A DNA stretch of 64,000 bases from Leucocoprinus leucothites (GCA_013368445.1 JAACJO010000019.1:558001-622000); one strand, 5' to 3'. Shown: positions 1 to 13,189, counted from the first letter of the stretch. Translations and numbers: made by a program. The notes: a model not told the origin generated them from the sequence alone.

Positions 1-911
1 CCATGAATCTCTAGGATTTTGTCCATGTTCGACATATCAATGCAAATGCCTCCTATTGGGGTCTATTTGCCGGGTGACGTCAGTATTTCGACGAACATGG
101 CAAAGATCAACAGCTGGATGAGATACGCACACCACGAGTATGTCCCTCCAGATTCGTTGCCCCAGAATAAGGGATAACTGGCATCTTGTACTTTGTCGCG
201 ACGTTGACAATCTTAACCACGTCCTCAGTCGAGCGGGGGAAGACGACAACACTATGAGTCATGCCTACCAAATTGGTACACACGAGCACGAGGTTGCAAG
301 TTAGCGCCAGTGGCGTTAAATTTCAATGACAAATCAGTAAATTAAAGGCACGGCTCACCCTCATGATGTATCAACGTCGAAAAACCGTGGTCATATAGGA
401 CATCTGGATTCGTCGTAACAAGGTCTCCTGGTGCAGCTTCCTCGGGATCAAAGGCCTCATGGAGTTCTCGGATGGCCTTTTGAAAGTCCTCTGGAGATCC
501 ATAACCTGTACCATTTTTCGCGTAATTTATCCCCGAATTCCACAAGCCCGACCGTGCCAGCCCGAATCCGATTAACCCGGAAGCCAGAACTGTGAGAGCT
601 AGAACACCTGTACTCGTCGACCCCTCTCCCCTGTTTGTAGTTTTGGACTCTTCACTTGTTCGAGACTGTTGCTCGTGAGCCTGGGTATTTATTGACAGGC
701 TGCCGGCAGAACTAGACCCGTGGGTGGAATGGTTGGCAAGTCCATGTCGTTGTAATGGGATCCTTCTTGATGCAAGATGAATTCGAGATGTGGATGTAGA
801 TGTTGTTGTGAGGGTGCGCACCCGGGAAGGAGCTGAACTGGCAAGACGACTGAACATGAGTTCGTGAGATGGTAGGGAAGAGGATAAGGGAAACGCCCGG
901 AAAATGCTCAA
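1..911 (-). CDS. DLD1: D-lactate dehydrogenase (cytochrome), mitochondrial, 5' part
   Basis: FAD-linked D-lactate:cytochrome c oxidoreductase of the mitochondrial inner membrane, oxidising D-lactate to pyruvate; cut by the window edge. Exon 1 (911-359) encodes an Arg/Ser-rich presequence, a hydrophobic segment (VLALTVLASGLIGFGLA, an inner-membrane anchor in this family) and the stretch ending HGFSTLIHHEG. A phase-1 intron (358-265) leads to exon 2 (from 264), which starts the FAD-binding PCMH domain: VVVFPRSTEDVVKIV and PVIPYSGATNLEGH. A third exon (below about position 53) reads GGICIDMSNMDKILEIH, the usual continuation of FAD_binding_4 in DLD proteins. The exon 2/3 junction (about 130 to 53) is approximate because two acceptors are possible. 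The start is the first ATG of the frame; MFSRL, 18 codons further in, is an alternative. Family assignment is firm, exon edges less so. Confidence 0.85.
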
Positions 912-2910
912 AGTGACCTTTTAGAGTATTCTCACAGGAGTGGTTCTGCCACCCGGCACGAAAACGTATTCAAACCTCTCCCGCCGATCGAGGATCTTAT
1001 ACCCCCTTGGCTGATTGTGGTCCTGACCCCACGTGCCTCGTATTAGTATTGCCGCGGAACAGCAGCGTGTACTTCATTCTATTACCAACTGTTCGATGGA
1101 AAATCGAGACTTCAGCATGAGAAAAAAAGACTAATGACGGAGAGAGGACAACCGAACAATCTCAAGTTTGTCGCTAATCCAGAAGAACCCGCTTATAGCC
1201 GATTGTCGATCTTATCTGATACTACTCACGTGCCATTTTCATCAATCCCGTCCTATGCGGAGCACGGCCATTTACCACTGATAAACGAACCTGAAGTCAA
1301 CGAGCATCAAATTCTACAATGTCAGTTTATTACTCTAAGTCCTATGTAGCAGTATATGGAATGACGTAGAAACTCGAGGGATGCTGCTGAGTCAGTAGAG
1401 CTTCTGATAACAGGCTTCTTTGCCGCATGTAAAATCTCTCTCTAGTGACACCGACCTTTTGCCGGCGCTTGTGCAGTCTCCATGTCGCAATCACCGCAAG
1501 GAGCTTGTAAGGACAACGTACCTGATTTTAGCACACTGTGGCTGTGAGACGACATTGTTTGTCACGCACTACCCCTGATCATGAGGCCCATTAGAGGTGT
1601 TAAGTTCCAGAGTGTCTTCTTGTTGGATATGGATCATGGGTGAAGCATTGAAGATCAATGCTTCGGCATTTTGCTACTGGTTAGAAGGTGACTTCGCATG
1701 TAACACGGCTGGGTACAGAGTTCCACAATAGAGGGTCGCGGAAGCCCTTGACAGTGCTTATGATGTATCCCTTGAGAATAAATAAACCCGATGTCCGGAA
1801 TTGCCGGGAGGTTCCCATGAAGGGAACATAGACTTCCCTACCCGACAGATGTCATGCAAGCATCCCTGAGAGTTAGTGGGTGTAAAAAAATGTTGGCATC
1901 GTCCTCTTTGGTTTGGGGGACTGCCCGCTCCGGTCTTGGGGTGGGTGTTGTTTAAGTTGTGCCGAGATTATCTGAGGACTCGAGGCTGATAAGAAGTTCA
2001 TATATAGAGTATCCAAGCGGAAATAATGCCTGCAGAAAGAAGAAAGCCATAAGTACAAGTCTCCATGCTGCATGTGGGACGGATCCATGCCCATTGCCAC
2101 CGGTTTACCAGTCAACTGGCAACATCTATATCTGAATCCTCATGATTAAAGGCGGGCCGTTGAGCTCCACGTGTCTACTTTTCAAGTCTGATGATACTCA
2201 GAGAATGAGAATATTGTAAGATTTTTATCGTATGTATTTCGGGAAAGATTTGTTACTAACATGTTCTTGGCACTATAGCCTCCTGAGTAGCTCTAGACTC
2301 TGAGCTCCTCGAGACATCCTGAAATCTGAGTCAGCCTACGATTGGAAACTGCATCCGAAGGGTTCATAAAAACGCCTTGAGGCTTGAGCATTTCAGCATG
2401 TAGTTACTTAATTTAAGCTCTTATGAAACCACTGCTTGTACAGTCTAATCCCTTATAACTGATGGCTGTCAAAATCGATAATTTGTCCTACCCGATAGGT
2501 CAAGGGCGTGGCGAGATTGGTTAGCGGGAGTTTTGCACCTATAACCAATAACGTCCATGAGCGCTACAAGAAAAAAGTCCCGAAGGCGTCTCTCTTCGAT
2601 ACGAATTGGCACTAATATGGGATTGGAATGGTATGAGAGAGCTCATGAGGAAAGACCAATTTATGATACAGCAAAACAAAACTCATAACGAACCATTAAA
2701 CATATCAGTAAAGAACGACCAAAAACTTAGGATCCTGACTGAAGGCTATTGGTTAAGAGGGATTTGATTGTGGACGAGAATCAGCTGAATGGTGATGATG
2801 ATGAAAGGTTCAGACTGGCTATTGATTCCATCAGCTGATCAGATTCCCACAGTCATTCATCCAAGAATCACGCTCCTTTCCTTTCATCTTCCTCATACAC
2901 TTCTACGACG
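912..2910. other. intergenic, no gene seen
   Basis: Divergent gap between the D-lactate dehydrogenase (-) and the peroxin (+). Short open frames (for example 1134-1349 + and 1873-2115 -) show no recognisable motif or splice-linked continuation. No tRNA boxes or clear repeats were seen. Confidence 0.5.
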
Positions 2911-4585
2911 ATGGCAACTCTCGATTATATCGAGGTTCCATCGTGTGCAACCCGTCTTGAGGACTCGGACACCATTCAACCAGCCCATAAAATTGTCACG
3001 ACTCTTCCTCAGCCTGATCCAGCGGAAAGCCATAATGGTCGGCACCAACGCTCTAGTTCAGCCACGTCCCCGACTGGATTTACAACATCACCGATGGCTT
3101 TCATCCCACAAATACTCATGGGATCAATACCAACTGTACCTGTGACAGGCCCTGCCGCGCCTTCACCACCAACGAACCCGCGAAAGAAACTGGAACCCGA
3201 AAAAGTGACGCTACTTTCTTCGAGGGACCCATTGTCGTTGCCGATTATGACAAATAATTTCAAGAGATTTGTGGCGAAGGTTGGGCCAGTATTCTGGTTT
3301 CAAGACCGTATCGAGGAGATCGTGTTCTGGAAACGAGGCTGGAGGCGCACAACTTCCTGGATGGCATTATACGCATTCCTCTGTTCGTTAACATATGATT
3401 TTACTTGGCGCTGATTCTAACCAATCAACACCTAGGTTATTTTCCTCGGATGATCCTCCTCATCCCTCACGCTATTTTTATTGGAGTAATACTATCCACA
3501 TACCCATATTCTTCCTCCCCTGATCCCTCGGCCCCGTCTTCTGATTCACCACCCGCTCCAATCCAAGTGCCAGCAGAAGGAACCGCTGCATGGCAAGCCA
3601 ACCTGCAAGGAATCCAAAACCTCATGGGCTTCGTATCTGATATGGTGACGATTGCACAACCATACACCTACCACCTCTCTCTTACCCCTCAACATCTTAC
3701 ACCCTCCACGTCAGACATCTCACGTCATGCTTCACCGACAACACGGTCACCCTACACACCACATATCCTCACCTTGCTCGTCGTCACGTTTTTCCCTCTC
3801 CTCATCCTCATTCATCTCCCCAACTTTCCAATACGCGAGGTCGCGCTCTTTGTCGGCTTGGCTCCATTCCTTGTAACACATCCCACGACAATGGCTATCG
3901 CACCTTCCCTCCTCCAATATTCTCAACACAAGCTCCCGATTCTCATAACAAAATACGAGCGCCTCCTCGCTCGTATGGACCCTTCTTTACCGAAATGGAT
4001 TAAAATGCCTCTACCCACAATTGTAGAGCGTCTTATAGACAATGATAAGCTACCGGACGAGGTTTGGCGAGCGGAAACGCGTGAAGTCGAGCTTTTCGAG
4101 AATGAGCGATACGACGGTGTAGCTCCCGTAGTAGAATCAACCGGTCAGGGTTGGAGCAAAGCCAATCTGAAGCCTGGAGACCGCAGTCAATGGACTCGAG
4201 GACGCGATGGCTGGACAGGAATAGGCCCAGAAGATGAAATAAGGTTTGTACTACCTATCCCCCCAACCTCTCTAGATCTAATATCCCTCCGCCTCCATCC
4301 GTGTTTGGAATCTTGTTGCTGATGAACAGCATGTACAGCAGTAACCTCACTTTCTCACTCGCCCAGGACTGGCGTTTTGTTCCGACTGAAGATTGGCGTA
4401 AGGATTTGACAGGAGAGTGGGCAGAGTGTGGAGGAGCGGATGAAGATGGTTGGGTGTATAGCAATGATGCTTGGTTGGGGCCGCGGCCGAGGCCTTATAC
4501 TGCTGGTGGTGGGAGTGTGACGAGGAGAAGGAGGTGGATCAGGAGGGTTTGGTATGATGGGAAAGGGACTGAGGGTGCGGCCTAG
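2911..4585 (+). CDS. DysF-domain peroxisomal membrane peroxin (Pex23/Pex28-32 family)
   Basis: Peroxin of the Pex24/Pex28-32 class, integral to ER/peroxisome membranes, where such proteins control peroxisome number and size. Exons: 2911-3382, 3436-4243 and 4342-4585, with introns of 53 bp (phase 1) and about 98 bp (phase 2). The N-terminal ~100 residues are Ser/Pro-rich and look disordered. An amphipathic/hydrophobic block follows (FWKRGWRRTTSWMALYAFL, then YFPRMILLIPHAIFIGVI), then a second hydrophobic hairpin (ILTLLVVTFFPLLILIHL ... EVALFVGLAPFLV). The C-terminal third is the DysF region: ENERYDG, DRSQWTRGRDGW, AQDWRFVPTEDWR and the terminal VTRRRRWIRRVWY, which matches the DysFC signature. 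Numerous Trp/Arg pairs are diagnostic. The exon 3 acceptor could be one codon earlier. The exact orthologue (Pex23, 30, 31 or 32) cannot be told. Confidence 0.8.
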
Positions 4586-5436
4586 GTATGATCTCACGTC
4601 CATGCATGAGGATACGCAGCTTACCAAGGATCAGATTAATGTTAGCTTATTGGGCTGTGTGATCTTTTATCTTTCGCCTACATTACAGCGGGCTCAGAAA
4701 ACAGAGTAGTCCTTCAAATGATATTTCCGGGCACCGGATCCCGACATCTGATACCTGCGATGCCAAGACTGAGTATAGTCCATCGTGATTTCCTTCAATG
4801 CGTTGACATCCGGGATATCTTGGACGCGTTTTACTACTCAAATCAAGTCGTGGCTAAAATTCATTGGTTGGCCACCTCCCATGAACAATCAGCTGCGACT
4901 CCTTCGTCTTCTTACTGAGTAGATGCTTCGTTGATCAAGATTAGAAAGGTGAGGTAGCACGCCTCACGCATACCGGATACCAGATACCCTCACTTGGAGC
5001 CTGGAGCCAACTTGGAAACCATTCGACGGGAATGAAGTTAACATTTAACTATAATGCATGCTCCACTTGAGGAGTGATACGCAATATGGCGAATGAGTGT
5101 ACCGAACGACAATGTTCAGGACCGCGTTCTGTGCTTCTATGTCGCACTTTTCAATCGGACCAATTAATTCCCCCGATGTAATATCTACCCCCTGAAACTG
5201 GGACAAATGACATGATCCTTGTTGCTAGCGTACGAGACGTTTTGAAGATCATCATCGTCTTATTCTCAAATGATTCTCTAGGATGTTTTCAACCGTCAGC
5301 ATATTATGATTATTCGATCTCACATCGCTGATCTTTGCTTGAACATACCTAGTGGATCCTGTGTCTGCAAATCAGAGCGAATAGAGCTACCGTCATCTTC
5401 TCAAACATTGCCACAGTTTTAAAAGGTCTAATACCC
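4586..5436. other. intergenic, no gene seen
   Basis: Region between the peroxin stop and membrane copy A. A TTTTAAAAG TATA-like element lies at 5417-5424, about 13 bp before the ATG at 5437. Nothing else is supported. Confidence 0.4.
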
Positions 5437-7290
5437 ATGGCTTCTGCTGCTACACCTGTCATGCATTCTGCTGAATCCCAACACCTCAATATTCATTACT
5501 CTCGCCTAGAGCACGACCGCTCCGTCGTAATTACCGACCAGCCGCACATCTCAGTCTCAGTGGGGTCTAATCAAACAGCACACATTGATTCACGACCCAG
5601 AAAGCGACTCGCGCACGGAATATATGGTCGTGCGATGGCCTTCGTTCTGTTCGAGTCCATCTTCCTCGCATTCTCATTTTACTGCTTTTTCAATCCCATT
5701 CCACTTCAAACCCACCCACGCGGCGAAATCGGAATGCTCATTCAACGTTATTCTGACCGAGTTCAGAGTTGGGATTGCAGCTTTATCAAGGACATAATTG
5801 CTATAGTGTGTAGTGCGGAGTTTATGGCCCAACACCGACGGGTTGGTAGCCTTAGGTTTGGGCCCTCAGATCGAGTCTCTACAATCACTAGCGGGTTGAT
5901 CGGCAATGTCGTCCATTTTGCCAGAGGCTCGGCAACAGGAGAGTTCCGTTTTGCCTTCATTGCTATGTTGGTCACTATGGGCATTGATCCATTTGGTTCG
6001 GGTGCAGTGACAATTGGCACGTCAAGAGCACGGGCAAAAATAAGGATTGGAGTTGTAGCTTTGACGATTACGGACTATAGCGGTCCGCAAACGGTGTCTG
6101 CTTTTCAGCAGGCAGCGGACCTCATCGTTCGCATGGAAAGAATACAAAACACCACCTTTCGATATACCATGAACTCAACATTCGATTCTGAAGCTGTGCT
6201 CATCCCATGGCCACTCGATATCTCGGACTTGCAAGAGCATCAAGGTACCCTGACCTACCAAAGCGAAGTTCTGCGCTTCCATTACCAATGCAACTGGGCC
6301 CGAAGGGTATCCTATAGATCTCTGGCGAACGGCACAGTGCCATACTATTTCAGAGTCGACAATGAACACTACAACAGTGGGATTACCTTTGATCCACCAG
6401 TGAGTGCTGCTGGTATGTTCCTTTCCATCACTTCCGGCGTAATAGAGCTGACATAGCCCACTTGATTAGGGATTTCCCCTCTGAACTTTGACCGGCACCC
6501 TCAAAATAAAACGGGCACAGTGATTCAATCCCCCAACGCCGCTTTTTTATTCTATAGTGCGATCCCTGATAAACCATGCTCCGTGTTCTCTGAGGATACT
6601 ATGTCCTTTTGGGGCGTTCCAGACACATTTCATATCACTATTAACAACACTGACATTATTGGCGCTGTTCTGATTTGTGATCCTCATAGTTTAATTACAC
6701 CTGCAGAAGTTACATTGGACCAAAACACACTTACCGCGAGACCACTCTTATATGGGACAACTGACGGTTCCGTCTTGAACGGAAACATTTCACCAGCGGC
6801 GGCAGACCTCATAACGTCTTCCTCGCTCCGTTATGCCATCAGTGTCCAGGAGTTTAATACGTCGGTACTCGGCATACCTTTCTATGGCAGTCTGGCAGTT
6901 GCACCATCTACCAGTCTCAATCCGACCGCCAAATCCATGTTTCTCAAGTACCGTTGGCACAACGGGCAGCTAGGAGAGTGGGAACCGTTACCCCTGGGCG
7001 TACTTAGCAGGAATTTAGACCTTTACACTCAGTCCGCGGGCAAAGCTTTTATAGGAGGCTCCCCGTTGGGCAGCCAACTCGATCTAACGCCATTACCAGC
7101 AACAAGCCAAGAAGCGGACATTCAGGCTGAGGTGGCAGCTCTTGTTTCGAGCAAACCCTTTCTCGCTTGTTTTACTGTGGTTGTTGGGATCACATTTCTA
7201 ATTCTGACTGCTTTATTATGGAATATTAGAGACACGAACCTCATACTCTTCAACCTAGAAAATCTTACGGTAGTATTGACTACAAAATAG
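5437..7290 (+). CDS. four-pass membrane protein family, copy A (unknown function; TM2 damaged)
   Basis: Not a family I can name. It is clearly paralogous to the genes at 34956-36953 and 59506-61316. Exons 5437-6412 and 6470-7290 are joined by a 57-bp phase-1 intron at the position used by both relatives, giving about 598 residues. Visible parts: a polar N-terminus with an IHYSRLEH motif; TM1 (AMAFVLFESIFLAFSFYCFF); a cytosol-like segment (SAEFMAQHRR, SDRVSTITSGLIGNVVHF); TM3 (FAFIAMLVTMGI); a ~370-residue probably extracellular domain with several N-glycosylation sequons; a C-terminal TM (FTVVVGITFLILTALLW); and a tail FNLENLTVVL. The second TM helix of the relatives is missing. About 5740-5782 reads in the wrong frame (the related frame is still legible as SFNVILTEFRVGIAA), a ~10-codon piece is lost, and the frame is then restored. 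The copy could be non-functional despite its open frame. Confidence 0.65.
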
Positions 7291-8155
7291 TACCAGAAAA
7301 TAGTTGGCAATGGTACGCATTGAGTAGGTGAGGCAATGTGGGAAGGCCAAGTGTATAAATTGATGACGGAGTTCATTTCCGCCCAAGAGCACTACAAAAA
7401 AAAACTGACAACTCTCATTTAAACTGGCTCATCTGTGTGGTGGTCTACCTATCCAGGGAATAATGAAACCTTAAGTCGTATATCAATAACGGACTCAGCT
7501 CCAGTTTTCTGATTGATACAATATACAACACAACGTGTTACTGTAAGCCCTCTTCTTTTAGTGAGCTGTACGGGGATACGTCGCGGCTGTCAGCTCGATG
7601 CTGCAATTTCGAAAGGATAAGTTGAAATTAAGAGGTCCAGGAGACATTTTTCTGGCAGAAAAGCAGGCTATTGAAGCAGGCTATTGAGGTCATCGAACAA
7701 TAGACGAAGTCAAATTTCACGGACAACCTTATAACTATATGTATGTGGGGAAGGGTAAGGCCCAAAACATATCGGGGTCAAACTCTGTTCGGCGAATGCG
7801 TACCTCTCGTAGAGGGAGGGTCATCAGTCTGGAAATAGTTTGGCGGCACACGTGGGTGAGACGAGTGATTTGGCAGCCAGGTGGCCTAATTGAAAGCCTG
7901 AAAAAAATAATGAAATTGAAGAATTGGAGTACAGGACGAGAAAGTTGACATCAATCCTCGATGTATGATTATACAACTGAAGCGAGAGAAGAGTTTAGAA
8001 AGAATCCAATGATCTTTGGGCACGGCGGCATGATACACTAAGTATCGCGAAGGACATACTTGGCGATTGTGGGGTAGTGTGGATGACGACTCGCCGTGTG
8101 ATCAAGCACGCTCAACGACATAATCGAGAGGAGGCCGGCTAGACAAGTTCCTTGA
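7291..8155. other. intergenic, no gene seen
   Basis: Convergent gap between membrane copy A (+) and the kinase (-). One short perfect direct repeat (aagcaggctattga) occurs near 7661-7687. No gene is supported. Confidence 0.45.
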
Positions 8156-9323
8156 TCAACAAAGCCTCTCTGACTCCACGGAATCCACTATTTCAATTAA
8201 ATCTTTGGGGGTCAGACTCCGAAAAGCGAGGATTCTCAGGACAATGGCGAGAGTTGATGCCCTAGGTCGCTTTCTCGGATCTGCCTCCCAACAACGCCAA
8301 AGTAAGGCCCAAATCGTAAAGCTGACTTCATGTGGACGGGTTGGCAGGCCACCACTAAAAATCTTCCATATTACCACAGCATCGTTATTGAAGTCATTGA
8401 AAGGAAGCTTCCCTGTGTAGATCTACCCAGATGTATCAGTAACCCTCACCCTATGGGGAAGAGGTAAGGCAACTCGCTTCAAGGATAGTCATAGCAAGGG
8501 ACCATATGTCAGAGGAAGTCGTGGGTAATTCGTCCCCTCTCAGGATCTCTGGTGACATCCAACGACTGGAGCCACAGACATTTGGAGTAGTGTATCCCGG
8601 AGTGCAGAGAATCTTCGCCAGCCCAAAGTCGGCGAGACAAGCTTCGCCGGCATCCGTGACCATGATGTTGGACTGCCGATCAAATTAGCATTTATCAACC
8701 TATCACGTCAAGGTGTCCATACAGCTTTAATATCTCCATGAATGACGGGGTTAGGCTTGAACCCATGCATGTACTCCAATCCTGCAGCGATACCACGAAT
8801 CTGGGAATAATTGTATTGTCAGGGAGATTGAAAGAACAATATCTTCCAAAACATACGAGACTGAGCTTGTCTGCTTGAGGATGGCACTGCAAATAGTTGA
8901 CCAGATCGCCATTCGCGTAGTAGGGCATTACTAATCCTGGAATTCCTTGCTCGCAGTGAAGGCCGTGTAATGGAACAAGATTATGGTGGCGAAGTAGAGC
9001 CCATAGATGAGCTTCGCGTGAAAACCGCTGCAAGGTTGATTGAGCCTATCGGACTCAACTCGGGTATTCGAGTAATAGTCACCTTGCGATTACGCTCAAG
9101 ATCGTTGGTATTCCTTTTGCGAACAAGCTTGACAGCGACCTGATAAAGTGAGAAGTTCGAGTGCAAGAGTACGAGCGGGCTTACAGAATCCACGTACCCG
9201 TAATGTTTCACCAGATTGTTGAAGCCATTGACCCATAAAGATATCGGCGAAACCACCGCATGCAAAATATTGAGTGTCTATCAATTGGATGCCTTGAAGT
9301 ATCTGGAGACTAGGGATCGCCAT
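8156..9323 (-). CDS. protein kinase, TKL/Ser-Thr type
   Basis: Eukaryotic-type kinase domain, about 296 residues and nothing else. Six exons with fungal splice sites: 9323-9198, 9139-9083, 9027-8857, 8800-8723, 8672-8474 and 8412-8156; all introns are about 50-75 bp. Motifs in order: glycine-rich loop (FACGGFADIFMG), catalytic Lys in VAVKLV, alpha-C Glu in REAHLWALLRHHN, hinge PYYANGDLVNYL, catalytic loop HGDIKASNIMV (Gly replaces the Arg of HRD, common in basidiomycete TKL kinases), DFGLAK, RWMSPEIL, SDIWSLAMTILE and the late motif WEADPRKRPRAS. All catalytic residues are present, so it should be active. The 8473 donor (GTTGCC) is weak. The start at MAIPSLQ is the only ATG upstream of the Gly loop in this frame, but a further 5' exon is possible. 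Substrate unknown; such kinases are greatly expanded in mushrooms. Confidence 0.8.
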
Positions 9324-12300
9324 GATGTCGTGCGAAGGTCCCTCTGAACTCGTAATGGCTGATCTTTTAAACCTAGCCCTCAAAACGACTCTGGCTCGAT
9401 ACCAGGAGCATCAGTTTGCACATCGAGTGCGGTTCAATGTCGAAGTGCATCGGTTCGGCCGAGTTGCCGTGATCCGATCCCCAGCAAGATAACGAGGACG
9501 GAGTTCGATGAGGGATCTAGTCTCTTATGAGCATATACCAACGCGTGTACTTCCACTTCACATACCCTTTACGATATTTCGTTTGCCTGCGTTACATCGT
9601 TAAAAGGTCGCCGCCGGTCACGGGATGGACAGGCCAATGTTCGAATCGAGAAGGCCATGACGGTTGACATGTGACAATGGCTTGTCATCAGCTTATCATT
9701 AATTTGCTTATGGAATGGGGGAGAACCCCCCGTGATTGGGGGTTCCCTAGGGCGGCCCATACCGGTCCGGATAATTGTAGGTGGAATTTATCACCGTAGG
9801 CCTACGATGGACGTTGAAAGCGAGGATGATAGAGAAATCCATACAGTAGAAGACTAATATGGGACTTACGCTGTCCTTGGTGAGGTAATAGTCTGCACTG
9901 AGACCGTTGAACACAAAATGTATGAGGTCGGTGGGAGAGGAAGCTAGGACTCCCCATTGAGAGCAGAGATAAGTAAGAGTAGCGAGACCCAGGAGACATC
10001 AAGGGCGAGGAGGCGGGGCTGAGGACTAGATCTTGAAGGAATACTGGAGGAGAGGAAGTATCATCGAGGATGAGGGATTGAGGTAGAGGGAAGCAACTAA
10101 TTGCATTTGTGGCTCTTATACCGCTCGTCGCATCGCCGAATTCCCTGCGTCAGATGGTTTCTATCAAGGGCAGCTGTATTCCGCCCAGGCGCTCAGAAAC
10201 CGTGAGATGGACGCCATCCGATCAGATCTTCTCCAGATCAGTGCTCCCAAGAAGCGCGAGATTGCCTGATGCGGCTCGAGAACGAGCTTGGGCGCCAGTA
10301 AGAGACACACAAATGGGCGTTCAATGCTCTGTTTGGGCTGGGATCATCATACAAGCGCCCAATGGTTCGAGGACGTGTCAACGCTAAATGGCGCTAAATG
10401 TGGCTCAGGAACACGCTCGGGCGCTAATGACTGCCGCCTAGGTGGTTCAGGCAAATTCGGGCTCCTTGATCGAATAGCCGCTTTTGCATATGAGAACCAG
10501 CCAAATACCAGGTACAAGTCCCCCAGGCCCCTACCTGCGAACCCTCCGATGCCTATCATGAAAGCATCTCAAACTAGATTTTCTGTTCATTTACCACCCT
10601 TCTCGAGGGCCGACAAGCCCAGCTTGGTAAACCACACGGTGCCCAGTGCTAAAACTCAAACTTCATGTCGCGTGTCAGATGTAACACGAAACGAATTTCG
10701 CGCGTTCTCACATTGTTAGAAGGGGTCATTACTAGTCAGTGCCCGTAAAAAAGGTGAGAGTTTCCAACATGGTTGCAGAACTACTATAAGCGGTGCTGCC
10801 TCATTTAACTGGAAACTGATTCTGCAGAGAAGCTAAGGGGGCGCCTCAATAGCGCCTCGTGATAATGGTAAGTACAAACGCTCATACGAAGGCTTTTCAC
10901 CTTGGCGCTTATCTGTTCATGAACGGTCAAATGTCTTGAGCGTTTAGTTAGAAGCTCTCTAAAGGTCGGAAGTGCTGATGAGCGCTACTACAAGATCCGA
11001 TCAAGTAGTGACCTTCATTATCAAAACCCTCCGCCTCGGTACGTTCTCTCCCTTCGGCGCTTGACCCATTGATTCGACTCCTGAGGCTTCGACCCCCCGT
11101 TCCCGGCGTTTCGTAGTCTTCCTACTCTCAACCCCCAAGCGGACCGTAGGGGTAATTTGTGAGGAGTCTAATCTCGCGGACCTTCTCTAGGCCATTGAAC
11201 TCTCCAAGTCCGGCTTACGAAGAGGTCGAGGGAATCTGCGGATTCTCGGAAGTGTCGATTCGAGCACTAGCCTCGTGTTCAGAAACCCTAGCGTCCCATC
11301 CGGTCCCACCTCCTCGTCGCATGCTGCTGGATTAGGTCATCAGCCTTGTAGGAAATCATCTTTCACATTCCCTCTGAGACGATAGCTTTCTCGAGCCTAG
11401 ATGGGCCTAGTAGCGTGGGTAATAGTACCTGTGTCACATATATATAAGGTAGGGAACACCGGGATTTAGCACCTTATGTAAGCTAGCTGATAAGCGCCGA
11501 AAACGGCAAAATCTGAGGGGTTCGGGGTTAATGGAAGAAAATAAATCTTGATTTTTGCCTTGGGAGTGATGGTTGTGACTGCAAATGGCCATCCGATCGC
11601 CCCAAAACACATTCCCAGCTTGAGGGCTAGCCAAAACTCAATTTACTGACATTGAGAGTACACTTTGTGGGCGCTCTCACATGGCGCCAGATACGGGCGC
11701 CTAAATATCAGCTTACTAAGCGGCAAAATTCGAGGTCGACGAAACCTTTCACTCAAGTTTTTTTGTTGCAAACGTGTTATTTCAACAAAAGGACGATTTT
11801 TGAGGAAAATTAATATTTTCGAAATTACTCCATGAGATTCAACTTTTTTTACAAAATTCTTCCTGGGGAATGTTTGGAATGATCTTTGCTTCCACCCCCA
11901 GGAGCCAGATTTCTCACTAGTGTGATGTGGTCAACGTTATTGAGTCGACGAGGTTTGAGGAAGATTGCTTATGTAAGGGGATGTGTGTTCCTGATGTTCC
12001 CTACCTTACCCCAGAATCGACGTTCCTTACGCATTTAGCTTTCAGTTGCTAATGGGAGAGCCGAAACTTAACTTTTTACAATCAAAATGCTTGTGAATTC
12101 CACATATTCTGATGCTTGGTCGCCTTCCGGCTGTAAAGTCAATCTGATCACCGTCCCCAACCATGTCCAATACCTACTAATGACTATTATATCTGGCCCA
12201 ATGCATCTCGAGAGGTCCTCCCCCCTTCCCCCCTCCACATGACTGATTACGGACCCCGGCCACGGCTCTCCTCAAACTATCGTATATCCGTCTGACACCA

Positions 12301-12818
12301 ATTGTGGCATCATCCTTTTTGCCTCCCCCAACGCTGACACAACCCGAGGTGCCCCTCCATGCCCTTCGCCAAGGTGTCCCATCTAACAGCAGCACAGCAG
12401 CACGTTGTCCTGTTATCTTACGGGAAATGAACTCGATCAGTTGTCAATTGAGGCGTCGTGGCATTATCATTACCTGGATAGGCTTCTAGGAGTACGAGTA
12501 AACCAGTTCATATATAACCTGGACCGAGGCTTGGATACTCAAATGGAAATGAGTTGGTTCATCGATCCATGACCCTCACACGAGGTGTTGTCGAAGGCCA
12601 TTTACACCCTTAACAGGTATCATTTCCCGTATAATGAAACACTATGATCGGCCGTTTGATGTTTTATTCTGGATAAGGCAGATAGGTTATGAGCATTAAG
12701 CCTTGTGGTCTAGAATTCGGAGAATCAGAAGAAATTCCTTTGGAACTCGTGGTGGTGCCGGGATGGACGTGGATAGTATTTTATTCGCTTTTCCTTTCTG
12801 ATGGGGGGTCGAGAATTT
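9324..12818. other. long gene-free stretch
   Basis: No open frame here shows a recognisable domain or a plausible exon chain. Visible structure: a perfect 8-bp-arm hairpin at 9723-9745 (GAACCCCC / GGGGGTTC), and an unusual scatter of GGCGC/GCGCC words between about 10283 and 11700. The 10109-10719 frames are probably fortuitous. Confidence 0.5.
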
Positions 12819-12829
12819 ACCGCTCCCTA

Positions 12830-12917
12830 CCGCTACACTATCGCTACGTTGCCGCTACATTGCCGCTACGGTACCGCTACATATCCTCCACGTGACCGCT
12901 ACACCGCCGCTACCACT
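12830..12917 (+). repeat. 11-bp periodic CCGCTAC repeat, cluster 1
   Basis: Eight consecutive 11-bp units start at 12830, 12841, 12852, 12863, 12874, 12885, 12896 and 12907. The core is [C/T]CGCTAC followed by four variable bases; the unit at 12885 is degenerate. The spacing is exactly 11 bp throughout, although the four-base tails differ. Confidence 0.9.
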
Positions 12918-13189
12918 GACAGTGCTAGTTGTCCGACTAATTCCCAATCTAATGTCTCCGCCCTGTTACACTCCCTTCCTGAATAAATTTATAGTTTTTG
13001 GACATCACAATCCAACTCAATCCTGCTCACAGCAGTACCCCAGGCATGATTACCACTGCTTGCCTTGGGACCCCTTCACAAAAACAAGCCCAATAATCGG
13101 TAAACCCAAAAGAGAGCGATTCATCACCTACAAAACACAGTGTGACACGGTGAACAGTTTTATCTATACAAAATAATATTGTTATTAAA

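Noticed and set aside
1134..1349. 71-codon open frame
   Set aside because: No homologous motif recognised and isolated from any exon chain.
9723..9745. Hairpin GAACCCCC/GGGGGTTC as a terminator
   Set aside because: Rho-independent termination does not apply in this eukaryote, and no gene ends there.
10109..10719. Two overlapping open frames on +
   Set aside because: No motifs, no splice-linked partners and composition like the surrounding non-coding DNA.
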